The notes under the pieces were generated by a model, which was given only the letters and a program-made list of their open reading frames with translations, ran no database searches and was not told the origin of the DNA. From Sediminicola sp037203765 (GTDB lineage: Bacteria; Bacteroidota; Bacteroidia; Flavobacteriales; Flavobacteriaceae), in NCBI RefSeq assembly GCF_037203765.1, contig NZ_JBBCAS010000004.1, positions 124,001-188,000 on the forward strand: a stretch of 64,000 nucleotides of DNA. The letters are read 5' to 3'. Both the position numbers and the translations under genes were made by a program. This document shows, in pieces, positions 10,337-17,531 of the stretch. Within the stretch, counting starts at the first letter, position 1, and every line of letters begins with the position of its first letter.

Positions 10337-10352
10337 AATTGTTGATTATGAT
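10281..10352 (-). repeat. Direct repeat copy B, end of 205-aa gene plus relict start
   Basis: Partner of 10,126-10,197. It covers the last codons and stop of the 205-aa gene and the first codons of a relict ORF that copies the N-terminus of the 1,651-aa protein. The shared order (NHNQQL, stop, ATGA overlap, MTKNYLYIILLLW) in both copies argues for one duplication of a gene-gene junction rather than chance. Confidence 0.8.
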
Positions 10353-10950
10353 TTTTAAGCTTTTTATTTGCTTCTGCGATTACCCTATCAATATTTGCAT
10401 CATGTTCTGAATCGCTTTTTAGTGTTTCAGCTATAAATACTCTAAGTGGTAGGCAAGCATTACAAGTAATTTCAATTTCTATATTGGTATTTATTGTTGG
10501 AAACCCAGTACAATTTTCTGAATTGACTTCAATTTTGTTTAAATCATAATCGTTGGGCTGTAACCAAATTCGATATGCTTTGTTACCTAAATCATCTCTT
10601 AAGGCAGTGAAATCTCTTATTTTTGACTTAAATGATGTTTTAAATTGTTCTTTAAAATCGTTTTTCAACTCAGAATATTGATATAGTTGTAATATTAAGG
10701 TCACTATACCACTGGCAATTAGTGTCATTAAAATTATATACCATAACATTCCAATTTTTTCAGGAAGGGTTTCGGAAAAATCGCCTCTAATACGCCCACC
10801 GGCTTTCGGTAAAAAGCCAAAAGGGATAAACGCACCAAATAAAGCAATGGCAATTGCTCCTAAAAAAAACTTTACAGCTGTACTTTTAATCTGTTGTAGT
10901 CTTTTTGAGATTTTTAAATTATCTTCTTGACTGGTTTTTTCCCTAGGCAT
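10333..10950 (-). CDS. Unknown two-transmembrane protein, candidate immunity protein
   Basis: 205 aa, ATG at 10948-10950. A charged N-terminus (KTSQEDNLKISKRLQQIKS) precedes a hydrophobic segment at about 28-47 and another at about 68-90; then follows a soluble, Lys/Asn-rich domain with two cysteines (NACLPL and ENCTGF) that probably stays in the cytoplasm. There is no signal peptide. I do not recognise the family. The start overlaps the end of the 159-aa gene by 8 bp, so the two are translationally linked. Base composition is clearly more AT-rich than the flanking large genes. Its position right after a giant secreted protein with an AT-rich C-terminus is the usual place for an immunity gene, and a membrane-anchored form would fit a toxin acting at or entering through the inner membrane. 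That role is inference only. Confidence 0.7.
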   Translation of the reverse strand: MPREKTSQEDNLKISKRLQQIKSTAVKFFLGAIAIALFGAFIPFGFLPKAGGRIRGDFSETLPEKIGMLWYIILMTLIASGIVTLILQLYQYSELKNDFKEQFKTSFKSKIRDFTALRDDLGNKAYRIWLQPNDYDLNKIEVNSENCTGFPTINTNIEIEITCNACLPLRVFIAETLKSDSEHDANIDRVIAEANKKLKNHNQQL

Positions 10951-11422
10951 CGTGCTCTTTAATTAAATTTTCCGGTAAAGGTTTATCTATGTTATAATAA
11001 ACCCTTTCTGGTACATTTATATCCCCATTTTTATAAAACGCACCTTTTATGGCATCGCCATTTAACAATATTTCTCCTTTAAAAATTAATTCAATATTTT
11101 CTCCATAATAATAGTTCCATTTCATTTTAATTTTATTTTTATTTAATAGTTTGTAACTGCCTATTGATACAGGATCTTTATCATCTTCGATAATTTTTTT
11201 TAAATTTTTAAATTTAATTGCTCTATTTATTTTTGGAATTTTCCCAAATAAATCATTAGAATGATTTTTGTTATATGTTGACGCGAATTGAGTAGCCACA
11301 TTTTTATTGTATATATATATGTATATATTAATTAAAGATTTGGAAAATCCTCCTTGAACATCATTTTCTGATATTATTTCTATAGGAGTTATAGTTCGGT
11401 ATTCTTTACCTGTTATTTGCAT
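10943..11422 (-). CDS. Unknown small soluble protein, candidate immunity protein
   Basis: 159 aa, ATG at 11420-11422, one base after the TAG of the ~2,000-aa gene, so translation is almost certainly coupled. No signal peptide or membrane segment is seen. The sequence is rich in Asn, Lys, Ile and Tyr, a consequence of strongly AT-rich DNA, including a TATATATATATGTATATATTA run that encodes INIYIYIY. I recognise no family. The one-base spacing to a giant multidomain protein, the unusual composition and the overlap with a second small gene are typical for an immunity or accessory gene of a polymorphic-toxin locus. It could instead be a chaperone for the large protein. Confidence 0.7.
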   Translation of the reverse strand: MQITGKEYRTITPIEIISENDVQGGFSKSLINIYIYIYNKNVATQFASTYNKNHSNDLFGKIPKINRAIKFKNLKKIIEDDKDPVSIGSYKLLNKNKIKMKWNYYYGENIELIFKGEILLNGDAIKGAFYKNGDINVPERVYYNIDKPLPENLIKEHDA

Positions 11423-11423
11423 T

Positions 11424-14400
11424 CTAATATTTCCAATTAGTTATCCAATCCATATTACTTAAATCCACCTCATCAAGGTTTAAAGATGTACCATCCTTGA
11501 ATTTTACAATCTTTACATCTCTATCTCTTAAATATTTTATTTCTTTAGCAAAACCACTTGGTGCATATAGACCAGTAATTTCATTTTGGTCAACTCGACC
11601 ATTCTTCCACGCCTTAAACAAATCTTGATGAATTGGGTTTGTTGTAAATATAATTTCAATTTTATCTTTATTTTCTATTAAAAAGTCTAAATACTTTACA
11701 TTGAAATCATCAAAGAAATTAGCGGTATTGGGCATACCTGCCATTTCATCCGGTAGGTTTAGTAAAGATATACTGCCACCTTTGAGAACCTCAGGGCTAT
11801 TTTCAGCAAAACGGTAGTTTTTATACATGTTCAATTGGTCTAGAACGTCTTTTGTGCCCAATTCATATTCGGCACCTGTTGTTCTTGATGGGTTATAACT
11901 TCCTAAATACACATTCAACTTATCCGTATATCTGACCAAAGTGCCTTTTGAACCAAAATTTAGTTGTTTGGTAGTTCTATCAAAACCGTGTATAAATTTT
12001 AACTTGTCGATTAGTTTTTCGTAGTCATCAGCGGTAACAAGCGGATCTAAAAGTTTTGCTCCATCAGAGGATAAAAACCCCCAGCCTAAAGGTATTTGTT
12101 TTTCTGCATCAAAAAAGAGTAAACGACCATCTTTAGCATCCGGAACCAGCTTTACGTAAAATTTAGAATCTCGACTTAGATATTGGGTATGTTCCAAAGT
12201 ACTATTTTTTCCCAAATTCCAAAATGTTCCCGCACGTACCTGTTCGATTATAGCTTCTCCGGAATCGGTTTCTCCAACTTTGTATGTAAATGATTTAAAT
12301 CTACCAGCAATACTTTTAGTATTACCTAGTATATTGTTTTCTGTTTTAAGAATTTTTCCAGCATTTGTAAGAAACACTGATTTCACAAGGGCAAGTTTAG
12401 CCTTTTTTAATCTTTCAAGTATTTTTGTAACTCTATTTAAATCAGAAGTTTTCCCTGCATCAGAGGCATCTTTAATAATTTTTAAAAATAATACCTCAAT
12501 ATATTTAACAGCTTCTTTTTCATCAGATACCAAAGTCAGTAATTTGCTTTCATTTAAATTATCGAAGCTATCAAAAACACTATTCAGCTGAACTAAAGAA
12601 GGAATATCGTTCGAGCCACTATAATTTTTAGCAACCTCTGAAATTATCTCTCGCATAGGTCTGTCACCCAATGTTGCTAGATTGTCAAACGCACCTGCTA
12701 CCCCAGTTGCTGTCGAAAAAATATCTAATGCGGTCTTTAACTCTGCTAATTCTGCATTATCACTTATTGAAGTAGATACAATACCAGTTCCAGAACTTAC
12801 CAAATCTGAAACCAACAATATTTTCCTCAATTTGCTAAGTCCTTTTATAGAATTCAAAGTTCCACCAGTGCCTATTAAGGAGGCTACGTCAAAAGAAGTG
12901 CTAATTCCTTGTAGTGTAGTTTCTTTATTTCCAGAATCTGAAACATAAGCAAGGGCTATGGCTGGTAAAGGAATATTACCTGTATACCCAATAGCCTGTT
13001 CGTATTCCTTAAGAAGTGTAATATTTGATTTGTTAGTAAATAATACCAGATCAAAAGGTTTAAGATCTGGATCAGGTGAAAATATTACTCCCGAACTTGA
13101 AAACCCTAAATCATCAGTCTGTTTAAGGCGGATGGTACCATCAGCCATAAAATCATAAGAAATATCTTTTATTTTCAGATTTTTAGTAATGGCATCATCT
13201 GAAAGTTTATCTACTATTTGTGTCCAAATGTTATTTGATAAAATTTCAATCCCTATATTTTTAATGAAATTGTTGTATTCAAAAACAAATATTCTATCTC
13301 CTATATTATCAATTGCTTCTGACAATCTTTTCTCATAAAAATCTGTAGCTCCTAGAATGAGCTTTGTAAATAGGACAATTAGTTCTTTTCTATTATTGGA
13401 AGTAAGATTAAAAAGAATATCATCATCAACATTAGTAAATAACTGCTGGTATAGATATTTATCGTTGTCTGGCAAATTACTGTAGTAATTCTTACTTTCA
13501 ATTTTTGTCAGCAGAATTCCCTTATCCGTAGAGTTAAATTCGTTTACCGCAACGTTTAATAAATGAAGAACACTTTTCTCGTATTGGGTGGTGAATGTGC
13601 TACCCTCCGTGATTTCCCCTTGGGAAAGTATTTTACTTATTAGTCTATAGATCAATTCAACGTTAAGAGTTCTTACGATATCTTGTTCACTAGCTGCATT
13701 AATCGTATTTGAAATTTTAGCTATCTCTGTAATATCGATTAAATCTGGGTCATCTTTTATTGTGTAGAGAAAACTATAGGCTTCTTGTTGCTGCTTTTGA
13801 ACGTAGTACATTAAAAAGGAATAATATTCCTTCAAATAATTAAATCTATTCTTGGGAATCTCCTGTTTTTCATCACATTGATAATAGCCAGATGATGTTA
13901 CATCTTCTGGATCCATATCACCTGTAGCAACATAATTACAATCGCAATAGACTTCAATTAAGTCCTTTTCAAAGGCATATCGAGTTTGGATATAGTCAGG
14001 ATTACAAGCTTGCCAATTATCAAACCAATTTGGATTAGCACTCTTTTCAAATAAAGATTGATAAGCATGGGCAACCTCTAATATTCGATTCTTTAAGAAA
14101 AGAGATTCATCCTCAGAAGAATAATTAAAAACCTGTTGAAGAATTTCTTTTTTATAACTGGTTTGTGAATTTCCGAACATCCCATTTGTCCGTAATGATT
14201 TTGTTTTCCGAACGTTACCGGAAATCTGATATGGCCATATTGGAAAATCAAATATTTCTGGAATTTTTTTAGAAGTTCCATCATATGCCTTTGTCGTTGT
14301 GCTTTCTACAAGGTAAAGTTTAGCCTCATCCACAGAGCTTGTCAAAAACATAATATGGAATTTACCATTATTAGAAGAAGACTTAAATTGCTCATCCTTA

Positions 14401-17400
14401 TTATTTTCTGAAAAATACCCTTCAAAAATACCTTCAGTAATCTTGGATTTATATTTAGTAGGTTTTCCCCCCTCTAAAAGTTTAAAACTGAACAATGTAC
14501 CTGGCAGGGATTTACTGTCTAACCCCGGGTTTTGTATACCGTAATAAAAAGTAACGTCCAATACATCAGAAGGCAAATCAACAAAGTCCCCTGCAGGTGT
14601 GACAAAAGTGAAAGTACTATCTACATTTTTTCCAAAATTCTCAGTGACTTTTGCAAATGACACATCAGAACCTGCAAATGCCCAGTTTTGGCCATCCTCC
14701 TCATCCTGGAAAACATAAAATTTTAAGGCAGGGTTATGCAATTGTGCCCAATGCATATGGGGCAACAGACTAGCATCATCTTTATAGTCCATCAACCAAT
14801 CGGTTGCTCCTTGTGCAGAACCGTATTCTGTAAATGGATGTTGTAAGGCAAATACACCATGGCCTAACTCATGGGCAATGGTAGTGGCCAGATCATCTTT
14901 CCCTTCCTCAGCAACTGTAAGATCTCCATTGAACACAAAACCAAATTGCCTTTGTAAAGGCATAAACCCGCCAATGGATTTAGTGGTTTTTACTATCGAA
15001 TCAAATACAAATAGATAGTAAGCATTAGAATTGTAAACTATCTTTGATTTTAGGTCTTCAATCACCGCTTTTTGCTCAGCATTGTAATTGGACAACCAAG
15101 GAGTATCACCAATTTCCAATTCATTATCCCCTCCCAATACATTTTTACTAAGTGAAGCTGATTGGGTACTTAAATTTAGGGTTGCTACCCCTTTCTTAAA
15201 GATGTCTTTTACAGCGTCTACAGTAGTTTGTGGTATAGACACCCCATCAACAGCCACCAAAACTACATTTACCGCTCTATCTGTTAAATGCCAAAGCTTA
15301 AAAGCACCTGCTGTTAATTGCCGTTCTTCTTCTGTTTTGGAAGGGACCACAGCATAAATGGTTTCATTTTCTAAGGTATATCTCCCTGTTAGCGTAAGCA
15401 CAGGGGCACCATCTATTTCCTCCCAAGGAATCACTTCGCCCGACTTCGTTTTAAATATGAGGTCTTTTAGCGTGTAGTCTGAATTAGTAAACTCAACGTT
15501 CGCTCTTACCTTTATAACATCGCCTTTAGCCACTGCCTGATGTACCAGAGTGTATGGATTGCCATCTGCATCGAGAATAGTTACATATTCTTTTTTAAGT
15601 TTCTCACTATTGGTTTCTGGCATTTGGTCATAACCATACTTCCCATTATCCTCAAAAGTGACTATTATCCCTTTTGCCGTTAGGGCTTTTAACTCTCCAT
15701 CTTGAGAAACACCTGTTACATTCCCAGTTGATACGGAACCAGCTGGATCTATCTTACCACCTTCGGTAATATATCCTCCAGCATCAACATGATATACATT
15801 GCCTTCACCATCTATAACAACCTTATCGTCACCTAAGGGACTGGTTTCTGTTGCTCCATTCTGAGGGTTTGTGATTATTAGAATACCATCTTCAATCTTA
15901 ATATCATTCTCTGGATCCAATACCCAATTGATCCGAATTTCATCCAAATCATTATTGCCTTCAAAAGGTTCTCCTATCGCTTCAACTACATCCGTAACCG
16001 TCTCAATAGCCACATCCACATCTACAATATTCGCGAGGGTTGGGTCGTACATGGTGATTACGATACCCTCGGCCATTTGCTTATCGGTATTGATTAACAC
16101 ATTGGTAAATTCTACCCCTACCCTAATACTGTTCAAATAAGGAATGGTCACATAGCCCTTCCCGGTAAACCTGCCATTACTGCCGCTTACCTCCAATATT
16201 TTTACAGGAAAATCCCCGGCGGTGAACTGTTCCCCTATAGTAATTTTTGGTAAGGGTTCGGTATTATCTAAACTGAAGTCGGGCGTAATGCCGCACTCAT
16301 ACACACTGGCCTCATCATCGGCGATAAAGGTGGTAAACTGCCTTACCGTACTCCAATCGCTCTGGGTAACGACGCATTTTTTCTGTACCTGGTATTCGTA
16401 AACCGCCCCAGCCTTTAAGTCCCAAAGCGTAGTAGTATTGGAAGTGGTCCTATTAAAAAACCACTCATTACCGTTTCCTTTTTTGCGGTAGCGTACTGCA
16501 TACTCCGGAACATCCGTAGAAAAATCGTCCCAAAAAATATTGGCATTGGTACTCCCCTTTACCTCGTGGTTTATAGCACTCGGTAAGCTACATACTCCAG
16601 CATAGCTGAAAGAATATATTTCACTATATCCCTGGTTTTTAAAGAGCCCTATTTCTTCCGTTCCTTGCCTGGCCTTGGCCTGTACCCGCCAGGCATAATT
16701 CTTATTGGATAGAAACAATGGATCGGACGGACCATACACATAGGTAGTGGCCGTAGTAGTGGTTTGAAAAATCGGGGGCGAACTCAGAAAGGCCGCTTGG
16801 GGATCTACATAATTATCCCAAATCTCCACAATACTAAGCTCGTACTCCACATTGCTCACATTGATCTGCCTAGGTGTCCACTGGAATACAATATTCTGGG
16901 GATTGCGCTCCTCTATATTGATCTTGTTATAGGGCGACACCAAAAATGGAGGCTCATTCTGAAAGATGACCGTAGTGGCACAGCTCTTTTGTGACAAGCG
17001 GTTGCCGGACAAGACATCTATAATTTCAAAACAGAACTGATAGGCCCCTTCCTTGATAGGTTGGCCATACACATTGGGAGCAATTCCTGTAATATTTTCA
17101 AATCTAAAATAAGGCGCCAATTCCACATTGGTAAGGGTCAGTGGGATCCCGCCTTCCAAAAAGAGTGTTGGCGCCCCAACTACAATATCATTACTCTGAA
17201 ACGCAATCCCATTGCCCTGGAAATATGCTTTGAGTCGCACTTCCCTATTGGTAATGGTAAAATCATTGAGCACAATCTGCACCCTGAGTGGACTGTTTAT
17301 GGTACTGGCATCGGCATAATTATTAATATAAATAGGTGATGGAGGAATGGCCTGCGGAATTACCTGTACGGGAAAGGCTTGGGCCGATACTACGTTTATA

Positions 17401-17468
17401 TTACCAAGAACCAATAATACCCCTAAAACAAAGAAACGGGACACCATTGCTTTCCCCTTAGAAAGCAT
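11424..17468 (-). CDS. TANFOR-like multidomain secreted protein with zincin motif and putative effector C-terminus
   Basis: About 2,014 aa from ATG 17466-17468, which has GGAAAGG five bases upstream; an ATG at 17528 (20 residues longer) or 17447 is also possible. Residues 1-30 form a signal peptide ending VVSAQ. Residues ~31-195 (FPVQVIPQAIPPSPIYI onward) resemble the Bacteroidetes TANFOR domain, from memory of that family. Residues ~300-385 are an FN3 domain. Residues 866-877 read HELGHGVFALQH, a zinc-metallopeptidase-type HExxH with a further His, followed by LMDY at 892-895 that could be a Met-turn. After ~1,000 the sequence is AT-rich and helical. The last ~250 residues (from about FWNLGKNSTLEH) form a distinct terminal domain I cannot name. 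No type IX sorting domain is visible. The architecture suggests a surface-delivered polymorphic toxin whose zincin may release the tip; this is inferred. Confidence 0.82.
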   Translation of the reverse strand: MLSKGKAMVSRFFVLGVLLVLGNINVVSAQAFPVQVIPQAIPPSPIYINNYADASTINSPLRVQIVLNDFTITNREVRLKAYFQGNGIAFQSNDIVVGAPTLFLEGGIPLTLTNVELAPYFRFENITGIAPNVYGQPIKEGAYQFCFEIIDVLSGNRLSQKSCATTVIFQNEPPFLVSPYNKINIEERNPQNIVFQWTPRQINVSNVEYELSIVEIWDNYVDPQAAFLSSPPIFQTTTTATTYVYGPSDPLFLSNKNYAWRVQAKARQGTEEIGLFKNQGYSEIYSFSYAGVCSLPSAINHEVKGSTNANIFWDDFSTDVPEYAVRYRKKGNGNEWFFNRTTSNTTTLWDLKAGAVYEYQVQKKCVVTQSDWSTVRQFTTFIADDEASVYECGITPDFSLDNTEPLPKITIGEQFTAGDFPVKILEVSGSNGRFTGKGYVTIPYLNSIRVGVEFTNVLINTDKQMAEGIVITMYDPTLANIVDVDVAIETVTDVVEAIGEPFEGNNDLDEIRINWVLDPENDIKIEDGILIITNPQNGATETSPLGDDKVVIDGEGNVYHVDAGGYITEGGKIDPAGSVSTGNVTGVSQDGELKALTAKGIIVTFEDNGKYGYDQMPETNSEKLKKEYVTILDADGNPYTLVHQAVAKGDVIKVRANVEFTNSDYTLKDLIFKTKSGEVIPWEEIDGAPVLTLTGRYTLENETIYAVVPSKTEEERQLTAGAFKLWHLTDRAVNVVLVAVDGVSIPQTTVDAVKDIFKKGVATLNLSTQSASLSKNVLGGDNELEIGDTPWLSNYNAEQKAVIEDLKSKIVYNSNAYYLFVFDSIVKTTKSIGGFMPLQRQFGFVFNGDLTVAEEGKDDLATTIAHELGHGVFALQHPFTEYGSAQGATDWLMDYKDDASLLPHMHWAQLHNPALKFYVFQDEEDGQNWAFAGSDVSFAKVTENFGKNVDSTFTFVTPAGDFVDLPSDVLDVTFYYGIQNPGLDSKSLPGTLFSFKLLEGGKPTKYKSKITEGIFEGYFSENNKDEQFKSSSNNGKFHIMFLTSSVDEAKLYLVESTTTKAYDGTSKKIPEIFDFPIWPYQISGNVRKTKSLRTNGMFGNSQTSYKKEILQQVFNYSSEDESLFLKNRILEVAHAYQSLFEKSANPNWFDNWQACNPDYIQTRYAFEKDLIEVYCDCNYVATGDMDPEDVTSSGYYQCDEKQEIPKNRFNYLKEYYSFLMYYVQKQQQEAYSFLYTIKDDPDLIDITEIAKISNTINAASEQDIVRTLNVELIYRLISKILSQGEITEGSTFTTQYEKSVLHLLNVAVNEFNSTDKGILLTKIESKNYYSNLPDNDKYLYQQLFTNVDDDILFNLTSNNRKELIVLFTKLILGATDFYEKRLSEAIDNIGDRIFVFEYNNFIKNIGIEILSNNIWTQIVDKLSDDAITKNLKIKDISYDFMADGTIRLKQTDDLGFSSSGVIFSPDPDLKPFDLVLFTNKSNITLLKEYEQAIGYTGNIPLPAIALAYVSDSGNKETTLQGISTSFDVASLIGTGGTLNSIKGLSKLRKILLVSDLVSSGTGIVSTSISDNAELAELKTALDIFSTATGVAGAFDNLATLGDRPMREIISEVAKNYSGSNDIPSLVQLNSVFDSFDNLNESKLLTLVSDEKEAVKYIEVLFLKIIKDASDAGKTSDLNRVTKILERLKKAKLALVKSVFLTNAGKILKTENNILGNTKSIAGRFKSFTYKVGETDSGEAIIEQVRAGTFWNLGKNSTLEHTQYLSRDSKFYVKLVPDAKDGRLLFFDAEKQIPLGWGFLSSDGAKLLDPLVTADDYEKLIDKLKFIHGFDRTTKQLNFGSKGTLVRYTDKLNVYLGSYNPSRTTGAEYELGTKDVLDQLNMYKNYRFAENSPEVLKGGSISLLNLPDEMAGMPNTANFFDDFNVKYLDFLIENKDKIEIIFTTNPIHQDLFKAWKNGRVDQNEITGLYAPSGFAKEIKYLRDRDVKIVKFKDGTSLNLDEVDLSNMDWITNWKY

Positions 17469-17531
17469 GCATGCCTTTCCAAAGAAAAAAGAATACCATT
17501 GTAGTAGACTGTGTAATAGTATCTCCATCCG

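Noticed and set aside
11424..17468. Metzincin-type peptidase with the exact HExxHxxGxxH signature
   Set aside because: The third His is one residue too far; only a general zincin motif is claimed.
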